Shown in pieces: positions 23,855 to 36,299 of a stretch of DNA of 64,000 bases (positions within the stretch are counted from its first letter, which is position 1; the number at the start of each line of letters is the position of its first letter). The position numbers and the translations under genes were made by a program. The DNA comes from Cryptomeria japonica (Eukaryota > Streptophyta > Pinopsida > Cupressales > Cupressaceae). A model generated the notes under the pieces. That model searched no databases and was not told the DNA's origin. It saw nothing but the letters and a program-made list of their open reading frames with translations. The DNA is taken from assembly GCF_030272615.1 (NCBI RefSeq), contig NC_081409.1, forward strand, positions 241,512,332 to 241,576,331, read 5' to 3'.

Positions 23855-25659
23855 GGGAATCAACTAAGTCGTGATTTGAATTTTGGAATGCCTTCTTGGA
23901 TGGGCTTCCATTATGGGAAGAAATAGAGGGAAGTTCTTTATTGGTAGATAGTGTCTCCAAGAAAGGATGTGGGGCAACCACTATTGAAGGAGATGCTACA
24001 AGTGGCTTCCCTAATCCTTTTTTGGATAAATGACGAGATTTTAATTTGTTCTCTCTTTCATAACATCAACTTCTTGTTCTCTGTTATATGCCATAATTTG
24101 TTCTTTGGCAACCTTGTCTTGTTTGGCCCTTGACAAGCTTTAATTCCCTGGCTAGACAACACAAAGCTGACCTTTCACTTGATTATATGGGCTCTTATAC
24201 TCAACCCTATAGTGACTACAATGCCAAACACAAGCCTCACCTCTTGCAAGTTGTTTGATCATTGTAACATATTTTTGGAGAGGTGATCCTTGATCATGTT
24301 TGAATTGTTTATTTTCTTAAGTCTCTAGTGCTACCAAACTTGAACTAGTAGCTCTTTTGAATATATTGTTGTTAATAGAAAGATTTTAAAAAACAAAGAA
24401 TGTAACCCTTACAATATATATAAATGTAATAAAAAATACTATATATATAAATGTAATAAAAAAACAAAACATTAAAATGTTATAAAAAAACCATAAACTT
24501 AAATTTTTTGCTCAAAAAAGTTGAAAAAAATCTTGAAAGGTTTGAAAAAATCTTAAAGAACATGAAAGAAATTCACAAAATACTTACCTTTGATCGATAA
24601 ATCTTCGTTTTGCAAGTTAGTTCCTTCCATAGCTCGTATGAAGTGTGTTTGACATCTTTGAAATTCTCCCCCTTTCAAAAAAAGTAGATATCTTCAAATG
24701 ACAAAATGCTTTTTTTTAAGTTAAAAAATATTAAAAAAAATGTGGGTCGGGCATTGGACATGATTCGATATAGCTAGGAATGTCAAGGTACAGCTAGGGC
24801 ATGACCTAACTGCCTTGTGTACCCTGTGGGTACATCCTAGATGTATCCATGAGGTATTGACCGTTTTTTGACAATGATGTAGAGGCTAAATTTAGACATT
24901 GGCCCTTCTAATGGATGTTGAGATTGATTTTGATCTATGTTAGTGGAAACATCTTGTTTGTCTTTGATATTGGATGGAAATGGGTTTGGGTTTGTGCATG
25001 GGACACATAGAGAATGCTCTTGCCATCTTGGCCATGCATAAACCCGAGTCCACTCCTGAATGTCTTCTCATACGAACCTATACCAATAGCAAAATGGGAC
25101 ATTTTTGGTACGTAGATTCAAAATCGATCTCAACATTTGTTAGAACTGTGAATCTGCAAATGTAGCCTTTGTATCATTGTCAAAAAAAGGTGAATCCAAA
25201 TGTTGCCAATATGAGTATTGTCTATGTAATCACTCTAGGACAACATTAGTGCCATTGAAATAAATCAAAAGGTGTTGGTCCGCACGTTGACATTAAACCA
25301 ATTTCAAGCAATGATATCTATTGTGATAATATTGCTTAGGGAAGAGATACAATTGCTCATCGAGTTGAAACAAAGCTGCAACCAACTCAACTATGTGCAT
25401 GATAAGGAGGAATAGGTACATATCAACTGTCCATCAATCAACATTTACAATCGGGCATAATGATTACATGCATCAAGCTACAACATCACCGATTTGAATC
25501 AATGTGTGGGACCATATGTCCACCAATTAGCAGCAGCAAGGCAAGGTCTCACAAGGCATTGAAATGCCAATTTTGCAATGCACCAATGACAATTGTATCA
25601 AGGCATCTACAATCTTTTGCCAACAACCATCAATCTTGAAATAGAACAAAACTAAGTAA
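23855..25659. other. Gene-free interval
   Basis: No gene is supported. A short duplication of an ATATATATAAATGTAATAAAAA pattern lies near 24410-24465 and homopolymer A/T runs follow. Isolated open frames up to about 63 codons show no motif. Confidence 0.55.
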
Positions 25660-26994
25660 TGTGATGTCCCCTTCAGTGAGAGGACCCAATACGTATTTTT
25701 ATTCCTTGTGTGCTAAAGGGGGGATTTTATAAGGGAATAAAGGTTGGATGGAAAAAGGATTAAGAAAACAATTATTGGGAAAAGAGATTCACTCTATTCC
25801 TTATCGATTTCCCAAAACTCTCATTTTTGGAGTGCATTGAGCTTTGACACATCGTTTTCTCGGAGGATGAAAACCCTCATGATTGTAGGAATCGGAAGAT
25901 GAAGACCTTTTGATTTCCATTGTTGGCTTCATATAGGGGTGATAATTGTGCCGATATAGGAATTTTTGTGGAGATCGGAAAAATCCAAAAAAAATAATCA
26001 TATTTTATTGCAAGAATCATTGTTATTTGAATAATCCAAAAAATTATCGTTTTATTTGCATGCATTAATAAATTGACCAACCATACCAATGATTAGTTAG
26101 TTGTACCAGTTTGCAGCTGGAAATGGAGCAGTAATAAATTGAGGAAGGATGATCAGAATTTTAGAAAGTTTTTGTTATGATTTTTGGTTGCTAACAAAGG
26201 AAAAGTGAAGTCGTAGAAAGTGAAAGGTCAGGTTACATGGTAAAGAGGGAGTTGTAGAGAGGTGTAGAAGGGCTGGGAGGAAAATAGAGGTGATCGTTAT
26301 TAAAATCGTGGTTGTGGGACGTAATCTATGCTAGCGGCTTCTTTTGAAATATCATCCATAATTTTCAAATAGGGAATCCTTGCCTTTCAGCTATAAATGG
26401 AGATGCAGTAACTAAATAGTGCAACTTAGGACTGCAGGAAAAATAAGGGTGCTGCCAAAGGGTGTGCAATATCCCCATTTTTAGGTTCTCTAGCAGTGTA
26501 GTTGTCACTGACTTTTTGGGTTTGTGTTAGCATGTTCAGAGGGTTAATTTGATGTTACTAGTGAGCTGAGATGGTTTTTTAGGAGTCATATGACACTTTC
26601 AAATGTTATTTCCGATTTTCGTTTTGGGCTTCAAGATTCTTGGAGGGAGCGTCTATTTTTAGTTAGTCACCTAGTTAGGTCTATTTATCATCTTTTATCA
26701 TTGGGATCATTCCTACACAATTAGATTTCAATTCTGATGCTTTTTAGCCATTTCTGCTAATTGGATGTAATATTGAGATAAATTTAATTATTTTCATAAA
26801 GTTGTCTTTTTAATTATATATATTTATTAGGCACCTTAGTCTTATAGCTCGTTGGAAAGAGAGTGGTAAGTTTTAAATGATGGGACATTTAAAAGTTTTT
26901 AAAGTAAATTAAATCTTTTTAGAGGTAAAAGGATTAATAAATTAATAAATTGATTCCTAAAAAGCTTATAAAAAGGGGGGAGGAGAGTTCATTT
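25660..26994 (+). repeat. Chromovirus-like LTR fragment cut by the copia element
   Basis: It begins TGTGATGTCCCC, resembling TGTAATGTCCC after the polypurine tract at 1027. It contains plus-strand TATA-like boxes at 26392 (TATAAAT) and 26968 (TATAAAAAG, followed by GGGGGAGGAGAG). It stops at the left end of the copia LTR at 26995. The missing right part should follow the copia element but was not located. Confidence 0.5.
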
Positions 26995-28513
26995 TGAAAA
27001 GCACACAAAAAATACTGAGGGGGGTTTGAATCAGTATTTTAAAACTTTTAAACACATGAAACCACATAAAAGAAGGATAGAGCAAACATCAAGAAGGAGA
27101 ACGTCAAAATTCACTTGGAAAACCCTTTTGGGTGAAAAGCCACAGTAGATCAATAGCTTTTATTAACAAAATGGCCACCAACCTAGATTACACTAGTGAG
27201 CACCAACCCTCCTAGAAGCACCAACTCCATCCAGTTGAAGCACCGACTTCAGTTCTAGTATCAAATGCAAAACTTAAATAACTTTTTCAGAATCCACTCA
27301 GCACTTCAAACATCCTGCCAAAAATTACACGATAATCCTTGAAACATGAAGCAATTAACACTTTTCTTGATACAACAACTTTAGCTAAACATGAAGCAAC
27401 TAAAGGCTCTAAAAACTAATTCCTCAGTACTATGACTTGGAGACCTTGCATGGTAATGATAGCCTATGAATCCTCGAGACTTTCGAATTGATTTTTGTTC
27501 CACACACACTCAACCACTTTTTACACAGCATCAAGTAGACCATACAATAATCTTATGTACCCATTAACTCATATTTTTACTGCTATCACATACATTCTTC
27601 ATGAAGTCCCTACGTAGAGAAAAACGATATAACATCTTTTTTCTCCTGCAAATCATCTCACACCACAAAACAGAGTATTGTCCCCTATAAAGTTCGCACC
27701 ATACCCGTTTTGTCATAACACCTCCAAGACAAAATGGTATAATCGCATGTGCTAGTTAACACATGTTCTCCTAGTATAATCTCAAAAATGCTATAGATAA
27801 AAATCGTGTTGTATTAGCGAATACCATATATATACTCCAAAGTAGTCTCACCGAATAAAAAACCGATAATTAGAACAACATGTCTTAAAACAAAGATAAT
27901 AGAAAACTTAGACCTCTCCATGTGTGATACCACATATTAAAAGAAAATGTTCAGTTCATTAGACAAAAGGACGTTACAAAGACTTAAAGTCGGCCCACTT
28001 TCATACACCGTCGAACAAACGGGAAACAGTAATAAATGAAATTTTCATAAATAAAATCGCTAGATATAAATTTCTGATGCCATCCAGATAGCACTAAGGA
28101 AATATGGGATGAAAGCATACTACATTTAGCCGGCCAGTTTTCAAAACTATCGCAGCCCATAATAAAAGTAGTCACGCCTCTTTTTATCGATTATTTTGAG
28201 GAGTCAACCTTCAAAGGATGACGTGGTAAACAATTTTGTCTTGGCACATTGAACTAGATAGGCAAGCTGGTGAAGTGGACAAGCAACCAGCTCAAGTAGA
28301 CACCTAAGCAACTGTTGCACACAAGCAAGTAGCTCAACCAGTTAACCAAGTAGCTCAAGCACACAACCGAGTAGTTCAAGCAAGTAAGCAACCAGCTCAA
28401 GCAAGTAACCAAATAGTTGATGAAAATCTGATGAATGATCAATAGCTTGACTATTATTTCATTCCCGTTCTCTTTTCAACAAACCTTTGACATCAATGAC
28501 AAAATTTTCAACA
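26995..28513 (-). repeat. 3' LTR of the copia element
   Basis: The plus-strand left end TGAAAAGCACAC and right end TTTTCAACA match the ends of the solo LTR at 20917-23849. The right end abuts the polypurine tract. It includes the hairpin at 27009-27040, the CACCAAC cluster and, at about 28260-28425, repeats of AAGTAGCTCAA / AAGCAACCAGCTCAAG that read as a false Leu/Tyr-rich frame. Confidence 0.82.
27009..27040 (-). promoter_or_regulatory. LTR-end hairpin with G-rich loop (copy 2)
   Basis: AAAATACTGA (27009-27018) and TCAGTATTTT (27031-27040) pair perfectly around the 12-nt loop GGGGGGTTTGAA, 14 bp from the LTR end. Compared with copy 1 at 20930 the outer arm bases differ on both sides in a compensating way. 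Confidence 0.9.
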
Positions 28514-28533
28514 AACTCCCCCTTTGTCATTGG
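28514..28533 (-). promoter_or_regulatory. Polypurine tract of the copia element
   Basis: The minus strand reads CAATGACAAAGGGGGAGTT directly before the LTR start TGTTGAAAA. The AATGACAAAGGGGGAG context is typical of SIRE/Maximus-type plant copia elements. Confidence 0.85.
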
Positions 28534-28702
28534 TGGCAACTCCATCTGTAACCAAACTGAAACCAAAACTGCTCTGAAATAATGTTGCTCCCCCTGACTT
28601 ACCACTCCCCATTTGACATCAATGTTTGATATCAACCTGCATAACTGAAATGGGGCTGATCGAATATGACAAGTTAAACTCCCTCTGAGTCATAACAATA
28701 AA

Positions 28703-31700
28703 TCAAAGATGGAGTGAAATCACTCCCAACTTCTCCCTCAAGAATTCAAAAGTTGCCTTTGGTAGAGGTGTAGTGAACAAATCTGCAATATGCTCTTTAG
28801 TAGAAACATATTCCAACTTAATTTGCTGATTACTAACTTGTTCTCTCAAAAAATGATACTTAATAGGAATATGTTTAGTCTTAGAGTGCATAATTGGATT
28901 CTTAGAGATATTAATAGCACTCATGTTGTCACAAAAGATAGATATAGGATGGTCATACTCTACCTTACTGATGTCCTTCAACGTTTGCATCATCCATAAA
29001 ACTTGTGTGCAACAAGACACTGCTGCAATGTACTCTGCTTCAGCTGCAGATAATGAAGTAGAAGCTAGCTTTTTTCTCAACCAAGATATAAGACAACTAC
29101 CTTAAGCTCTGAGTGTAAAATCATTGCCTTTAAGATACCATAGCCAATAATTTATAGTACCCTTAAGATACTGGAAAATCCTTTTAATTGCATGAACATG
29201 AGCATCCTTAGGAGTAGCCTGAAATCTATCAATAAAACCAACTGCTTGCATAATGTCAAGTCTAGTAGCTGTAACATATAATAAACTTCCTATCATTGAC
29301 CTATACAAAGTTTGATTAGCATCTGGAGACTCATCATTTTTATTTAACTTACATCTTGTGACCATTGGAGTGCTCTCAAGATTGCAATCTTCCATTCTAA
29401 ACCTTTTCAACATCTCTCTAATATATTTTGTTTGAAAAATGAAAATGCTTCTATTTGATTGATGAATTTGCAAACCAAGAAAGATTGATAACTCACCAAC
29501 ATGGACATTTCAAACGTCTTCTTCATATTAGTAGCAAAAACTTGACACATCTCTTCACAATCACTACCCAAAATCAGATCATCAACATAAACTACAACAA
29601 TCAACATATGATTACATTCTTCTTTAACATATAGATTGTTGTCTGCTATCGCTCTTTTGAATCCCTGTTGCTGCAAATAGCTGTCTAGTTTAGCATACCA
29701 AGCACGTGGAGTTTGTTTAAGACCATAGAGTGCCTTTTTTAACTTGCATACATAGTTATGATATTTTGATATAACAAAATCATCTGGCTGCTATATATAA
29801 ACTTCTTTATTCAGATTACAATTCAAAAGAGCAAATTTAACATCCATTTGGAAAATTTTAAACCTTTAAACAAAGCAAAGGCTAAGAACATTCTAATAGC
29901 TTCTAAACGTGCAACAAGAGCAAAAGTTTTTTGAAGTCAATACCTTCAACTTGTGCATAACCTTTGCACACAAGTCTTGCCTTGTTCCTTTTAGGAATTG
30001 CATGCAGAAAATATCAATTATATGCAAATAAAGATTAAACAGAGGAATGAAAAACACAAAAATAATAACAGAGAGGAGACAATTTTAACGTGGTTCACCC
30101 AAACTTGGGCTATGTCCACCAAACAAAGAGTTTAATATTATTATCCAGTAAATCGAACCGATTACAACCAACAATCCCTTGCAACTCAATACCGCTGCAA
30201 AATGCTACGGGAATTCTCTAGAGAAAACCCTAACCCTTAGCCATTTTAACAAGACTTATGTCGGTTACAAAAAATGCTGCCCCTGCACCCTGGAAGAGGT
30301 GCTACCCCTTGACCCCAACTTGGGGACGTTGCCCGCAAGCCCCTGTCGAATAATTAGGGGGGAAACTACGCCAATAAAAGTAGGGAAAATTTAACCTCCG
30401 AGTCTGATTAGGCTCCATATAACAACAATTCCTCACCACTTTACCATCTTAATTCAACTTATTTCTATACACCCACTTTGAACGAATCATGTTCTTGTCG
30501 TTGGGCGTTGGGACAAGTTCCCAAGTTTCACTTTTCTGAATCTGATCAAGCTCCTCTTTCATGGCTGCCACCCGATGTTTATCTTCAGCTGCCTCTTCAA
30601 AACTTTTAGGTTCAATCATGGACAGCAAGGAGATATCTTTATTTTTAGATTAGTTAACACTTCTTGTGGCCCTTTATCTATCCTCTTGCAAAATCTGATC
30701 AATAGGATGATTTCTTTGAACAAATTTTGATGACGTTTTCAAAAAGGTCCTAAATGTGTTCTTACCATGGGTCATTTGTAGGTGCATTTTCTGTAGTTAT
30801 ATCTGTTGCCCCATGCTGAACACTTCAAGATGCATTTTCAAAAATTACATCTGCTGTTCCATGTTGTACGTTTGAAGGTGTAATTCCAGAATTTACATTT
30901 GCTGTCCCATGTTGTACCGTTGAAGGTATTTGTTGAACAACACTTTCTTCTTCATCTACTTGACAACTACCATCATCATATTGCACCTTGTCATGAATGG
31001 TAGCATCTTTATGAACCTTCACATTAGCACTTTCAACAATCTTGCATAAGCTTTTGTTAAAACGTCTATATGTTTTACTTTTAGAAGAAAATCCTAAGAA
31101 AATCCCTTCATCAACCTTGGGATCAAATTTTTCAAGATTGTCTTCATCCCTCTTAATATAAGGACTACAATTTTTTTTTAAATATTTAACTGAAGTAGTC
31201 TTACCTTTCCAAACTTCATATGGAGTTTTGTTGTGCTTTGCTCTAATCAGCCCCTATTTTGAATGTAAACAACAACATGGACCGCCTCTCTCCAAAAGGA
31301 ATCATTCACTTAGACTCATTCATCATACTACGAGCCATTTCTTGGACTGATATGTTCTTCCTCTCAACAACACCATTTTGTTGTGGTGTCCTTGCAGCTG
31401 AGTATTGTCTTTTTATTCCATGTTTTTCGCAGAAATTTACAAACTCGTTTGATGTGAACTCTCGTCCATTGTTTGGACGTAAGGATTTAATTTTCAGACC
31501 CTTCTTATTCTCCACTAAGGCTTTAAAGGCCTTAAACTTCTCAAGTGCTTCTGATTTTTCATTAAAAAATGTAACCCAATTCATTCTTCAAAAATCATCA
31601 ATCAAAAGTATAAAATACTTCTCACCTTGCATACTCCTAGTTCTTGTAGGCCCACATAAATCAATATGGATCAATTCAAGAGGCTTTGTGCTAGAATACT

Positions 31701-32115
31701 TTTTTGATTTGAAACTCTTCCTTGTTTGCTTTCACAACTGACATTCTTTGCAAACAATGCCTGAAGGTTTAGTGAGCTTCGGCATGTCTCTAACAGCTTC
31801 CTTTTTGCTGATCTGAACAAGATTATCAAAGTTCATTGGTCCCATCCTCCTATGCCATATCCGACTTTCATCCACCTGACTCAAACAACACTTTTCACTT
31901 TTGATATCATCAGAATGTATAGATTGTTAGCAACCCTACTTGCATCTGAAATATGTTCACCACCTTTACTAATTTCACAACAATCTGAATTGAAAACTAA
32001 ACTATGTCCTTGATCACTCAATTGACTCACACTTACAGATTGTGTTTCAGACCTTCTTCGTATAAAACATTCTCAACTTTAGTCTCACCATCATCCAAAC
32101 AAGTGTTCCTTTACC
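28703..32115 (-). pseudogene. copia pol: pre-integrase, integrase, RT, RNase H
   Basis: Near 32030-31760 the minus strand has QLSDQGHSLVFNS and the pre-integrase zinc-binding region. Integrase follows with LIHIDLCGPTRT and, at 31584-31306, RPNNGREFTSNEF and TPQQNGVVERKN. The second catalytic Asp of the usual SDNGGEF motif reads Asn, while the Glu is kept. RT has SKWVYRNKL (about 30460), CKGYAQVEGIDF (about 29960), the catalytic YVDDLILGSD (29676-29407) and RYRSMIGSLLYVT-type sequence. RNase H (29080-28703) has SLSAAEAEYIAA, IFCDNMSAI and HIPIKYHFLRE. Stops, frame changes and a 429-bp insertion in RT make it non-functional. Confidence 0.88.
29999..30427 (-). mobile_element. 429-bp solo LTR inserted in copia RT
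   Basis: The insertion lies between the VYRNKL...KVVRN part and the RNKARLVCKGYAQ part of RT. On the minus strand it starts TGTTGTTATATGG and ends TTCTGCATGCA, with U5-like text such as GGGTGAACCACGTTAAA. TG...CA ends, no coding content and the location inside a conserved domain indicate a solo copia-type LTR. The flanks read GGAAT and ATTCC on the plus strand, which is not a direct duplication, so the exact ends are uncertain. Confidence 0.65.
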
Positions 32116-32165
32116 TCTGATTTTTGCAAACGCATTACCACCAAATCTTACCTTACCTACATATA

Positions 32166-33159
32166 ACTTTCACGATTTATTATGGCTGCAAGTACAATTT
32201 AAATTCTGAATTTAATTTTAATAAATATTTAAATACTTTAAAATATAAGAATTTTGAGAGATCAATGAACTATACCTTTGGAGATATTACAAGACATCAT
32301 CAACAATCTGCAACATAGCATCAGGTGCAACTTAGGCACTCACAGACAATGAATTTGCAACAGTTGCAACCCACAAAATTGAATATGCACATATCAATAT
32401 GTGGAGAGAAAGAAACAACAGTATAAGTCCACTCTGCAACATCAACTCTTGTTTGAAGTTTCCACCCACATATGAATCTGACACACACAAGATTCCCCTT
32501 TGCAATGAGAGAGGAAAAGGCCAATAATAACCTTCAGTGGAGGAAAGAGTAGAGTACAGTGTACAACATATGGAGCCCCTAGATGAGAAATACTGAAACA
32601 CACATCACCGAAAGGAAGTGATCGCAATTACACTAACTCAGTGATACCCTTATAGGTTTTCCACAGAAGTCTCTACTAAGACCCCCATTTGGGTTTTCAA
32701 CTTAACAAAGCAAGTGCACGGACAAAACAGATCACCCTACCGAGCATTTGAAGGCCATGTACACATCACTAGTCTCAACCATCTGAGCTTGGAATCTGAT
32801 GACACCAAGCTAGTATTTTCTGGATTACATTGGCAAACTAGATGGACAATAAGTAGGAATTTGGCATGGTGAATTCCCACAGACACACTGAAGTCTAGGT
32901 GTAGTGTCAGAAGCCAAGAAGATCATCCTGAAGAAAGTCGTCTATATCAAACTTAGAAGCACAAGTCTCTGACATAACAACTGAAACATGTCTTTGAGCA
33001 ACATCAGCATGTGGAAGAATTGTCAAATCTGAGGCATCCACAATAGCATGCCCAACAAGAAACACAAACAAGATATTCACAACACACAACATAGGTCTTG
33101 ACACATTCTTTCTGAAACAATGGGAAGAAGCGTATGTATTTGACCACACAAAGAACCTG
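32166..33159. other. Gene-free interval left of element 2
   Basis: AT-rich sequence without recognisable domains. Homology to copia pol ends near 32165, and element 2 begins at 33165 after its GGTTC duplication. Some short minus-strand open frames (32332-33176) contain hydrophobic stretches but no family signature. Confidence 0.5.
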
Positions 33160-33164
33160 GGTTC

Positions 33165-33461
33165 TGTTTGCCACATACGGGTAAACGATTAAATGCAGAA
33201 AGTAAATGCATAGAACATAATGGAAATATATTAAAGAACCAGTCCCTATATTAATTCAATAGTCCATGTACATCAAGTGCTTATAACATCACACCCAGAT
33301 ACGACTATCATCATGCTATTTCGAAGGAAAGGTATGCAATATATAATACCCGAAGGGGCGCAACTAACCGTCGTGTCCAACTGCCCTTCGAGAAGACTAA
33401 CTGACTGGCGTAACCCATTATTACCGACGACAACATAACATAATGATTATTCCCGACAACA
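33165..33461 (-). repeat. 3' LTR of element 2
   Basis: It begins TGTTTGCCACATACGG and ends CCCGACAACA on the plus strand and adjoins the GGTTC duplication. It lacks an 18-bp segment present in the right LTR (a second ACAACATAACATAAT unit), so it is 297 bp against 315 bp. Confidence 0.96.
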
Positions 33462-33478
33462 TCATCCCCCCCAAGAAA
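33462..33478 (-). promoter_or_regulatory. Polypurine tract of element 2
   Basis: The minus strand reads TTTTCTTGGGGGGGATGA directly before the 3' LTR. The same tract is found in element 1. Confidence 0.85.
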
Positions 33479-33544
33479 AGAAGTCGTTTCTGGACGACTT
33501 AATGCAAAATAGAGATGATTGTCATACACTAAATAGAATCAAGG

Positions 33545-35884
33545 TATAGAAGAAGAAGGAGGCTGAGGGGGCGTCCCTGAAGCAACAGGTGGTAGGGTTG
33601 ATGATGATGTTGGTGTTAGTCGTGTGCGTAGATCATACACCTACTGTGTCCGCACCTGCAGGTCTCGCTCAACAACCTTTCTGTGCTCAATTGCAGACTT
33701 AACCATCCAGGCAGCCTCCAGGAGCTTTCTCTCCTTGGCATCCACCGTCTCTCGCGCTTGTACAAACCTAGTGCTCAGGGTCGCCTGCTCTACCCTTGCG
33801 TCCTCCAACTCTGTAGCTAGCCGTGCCTTCTCGGTAGCAAACTGAGCCCTCTCGGCTTCCGACGCCGCCTCCCGGCAATCCAAGTCTCTCTGCACGACCT
33901 CAAGCTAGGTGGCCAACTCCTCCCAAGCTCTCCCCGGCCACCCTCGCAGTGAGATGTCCTGCAGACACGGACTCTGTTCGGCGAAGAGTGTAATACCCTT
34001 CCTTGAAGGTCTGCTCAATTTGCCTCCTGAGAGACTCCACTCCACTCTCCACTATTGGGGTGCTCACTGCCCATGCGGCCAACATCTCTGCCGGCTCAGT
34101 TTCTGGCCATCCGCCTCTCTCAAAACAGGCAGCAAGTGCTTGCGGACAACCCTCCCGCATAAACCTGAGCAGCCGCTCCAACTCCTGAATGGTGTTGTCG
34201 AGGCCCTCTGACTAAAGGGAGGCGATAACCTCTCACCCTTGGCAGACCTCCTCTTGCAGATAAGTTTGTACCAGTTCCTGAAAGTAAGTCTACCCTCGGC
34301 CCACCATATCTTGGAGGTACGCCTCCACGTCTACCCTGCCTGGCTGCTTGCTCTCCATGTGCCTCTCTACCTTGCCTCGCTGGCTGTCCACGTGGACCTC
34401 CGCTATCTGCTCCAGTGCCAACTCCCTGCCATGTACCTCCATCGAGTGTATCACATCCCTGGGAGAACCTTCACTATCTAAGTCCACAACCTCTGCGTCT
34501 AAGTCCTCTCGAGGGTCACCGCGCACGGGGTAGCCCATGAGGGAGAAATGGTAGTAACCGGCCTAGGCGACATGGGTGTCATCTCGAACTCCCTGCTCAA
34601 CCAACTGTCCTCCTCGAGGGGGTGTAGTATCCCCCCACCTAGTGTTGTTGCTATCACTATCTGATCGTGTCCTTGCACCTTCCCTGTTGGTACGGATTCA
34701 CGCACTTCTTCTGATGGAACTATCTTTGTCCTCCCTTCCTCGGTCCCTGACGGCAGCCCCATTACTACCGGCGGCCTCTGCTCCCCGAAGGCCGGAATGG
34801 ACACAATGCCACCCGTAGACGAACTCAAATGCGCTGAGGCGGTCAGCATGGGTGTGGCGAACAAGACTTGGGGTCGGGGTGTGGATGCTGGTACGGCCTC
34901 GACTAAGCTTGCCCCACTATCTCCATCAGAATCACTCGAGGCTTCCGAGGTCTCTTCTCGCTCGCTGTTGAAGTCGTCAGACTCGGAAACATCCTGCCTT
35001 CGCCTCTTCTGTCCTACCGTAGGTGTCAGCCTTACATCCATATGTCGCCAATAGAGGATGGGTGGCTCCCCTGGTGCCAAACTACCTACGGGTTTGATGT
35101 CTACTTCGTCCTCCGGTAGCTGGGAACGCATGGCCTTCAGGAACAATCCAATGGCATAGTGCAACATGTAGAAGGTGCGGTGATGTAGAGTTATGAACTC
35201 ATACATCCTGTCAGCAAGTACTGTAGCCCAGTTGTACTGCACCCCATTCATAAGTCCATTCATCAAAATAATCCAAGGTAGGGCGATATCCGATGCATGG
35301 CTGGACATGGTAAGTCGGCTCTTCACGACATCCATGATATAGCGCCACGACCCTTTGGCTACAAATGACTTTTTCATTCCCCTATTTTTTGTGGCGTTGG
35401 TCACAAAGGCAAGTTCAGCCGGTGTAAGGTTGCGGGAAACCATCTTCACCTAGTGCTCCTTCGTGTCCTTATTCATTTTCTTAGCTTTTAATTCCACTTT
35501 CTTCCCATTGCGGCCTGGTATGCCAAATACCCTTGTAAAGTTGGCTGCTGTGAAGGAAACCCTTAGCCTATGGTTGCCGTAGTCGAACGTGCTAGTTCTG
35601 GAGGTGGCGTCAAACACGTCGACCATCATTCGCAGTGGTACCTCAAATTTCTTTATGGGGAAAACAGGCATCTGGATAGCCCAATGAACTCCTGCCCGCT
35701 GTAAATTCTTTTTAACTTCGTGATCGACGGTATTCTCCTGCCACCACTTGCGACACTCGGCTCCATTCACACCCTCGAACACAATAGTGTCTGCGGTGAC
35801 CTTTCCCGTGGTTGTGGCTGTGGCTATCTTTTGCTTGTGTTTCTGTTTTGTTGGCGCTGGTGCTTGTATCCGTGCCTCCTGCAA
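33545..35884 (-). pseudogene. Extra 3' ORF (aORF) of element 2
   Basis: Downstream of integrase, in the same orientation, lies a long frame of about 780 codons. The N-terminal part has CRKWWQENTVDHEVKK, TFDYGNHRLRVSFT and FTRVFGIPGRNG. After an in-frame TAG (35450-35452) comes LPWIILMNGLMNGVQYNWA, ADRMYEFITLHHRTFYM and a KRRRQDVSESDD acidic/basic linker. The C-terminal third, read after a frame change near 34530, is Glu/Arg/Ala-rich coiled coil (SEAERAQFATEKARLATELE). The middle domain is shared with copies A, B and C: PW..., NGV, WA and RTFxM in the same order and spacing. Tat-lineage elements are known to carry additional ORFs of uncertain role. No catalytic motif is seen. Confidence 0.8.
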
Positions 35885-36099
35885 CTTGAACTCTGGATGG
35901 TAAAACCCTCGCGGACTTGTCCATGTTTGTCTGCAACTTTGCTCGCCAATGGCGTTTGCCGGATGAATGCATTCCTTGTAGTTTGCCTCTCCTTAATGTG
36001 CCAGTTGAGTATAGCTAACCGTAGAACCATTACACCACTTCCCCTTCCCTACGGCAATGGTTGCGGATAAACCAGGAATCCCTTCTTCCCCGGGACTGT

Positions 36100-36290
36100 C
36101 GCCTTTTCCTTTAGGCCGAAGGCCACATGTGCGTGGCTTTGTGCGGCTGCGTGTGCGTGGCTGTGTGTGCGGTGGTTTCCACCACTTGGTGCTTACACCG
36201 TGGGTGGTCCCATCGTGGCCTTTTTTTTTAAAATTTTTTTTTATCAATTTTCTATTTTTTTTCAATTATTTTTTTCCCTGAGGACTTGCT
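36100..36290 (-). repeat. Spacer between pol and aORF, element 2
   Basis: This non-coding spacer holds GTGCGTGGCT-type repeats (36126-36170), GGTGGTTTCCACCACTTGG and ACCGTGGGTGGTCCCATCG blocks. A long T run follows (A-rich in element sense). The GGTGG...CCACC blocks resemble the unit of the large minisatellite in element 1, placed in the same order between pol and the aORF. Confidence 0.6.
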
Positions 36291-36299
36291 GGTGTGGTT

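Larger units (their letters stand above)
26995..32165 (-). mobile_element. Ty1/copia (SIRE-like) element, 5' truncated
   Basis: In minus orientation the segment has pre-integrase, integrase, RT and RNase H regions, a CAATGACAAAGGGGGAG polypurine tract and a 1.5-kb 3' LTR. The order integrase before RT is diagnostic of Ty1/copia. Homology stops near 32165 before protease and gag, so the 5' LTR, gag and part of protease are absent. The candidate duplication copy on the left is CATTT (26990-26994); no right copy was found. Confidence 0.88.

Noticed and set aside
24974-25165. 63-codon plus-strand frame
   Set aside because: No motif, no neighbouring signals and no homologue in the window.
28254-28442. 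Leu/Tyr-rich repeat peptide
   Set aside because: A translation of the AAGTAGCTCAAG repeats in the copia LTR.
29994-30432. Target duplication for the 429-bp solo LTR
   Set aside because: The flanks GGAAT and ATTCC are inverted, not direct, so I do not claim a duplication.
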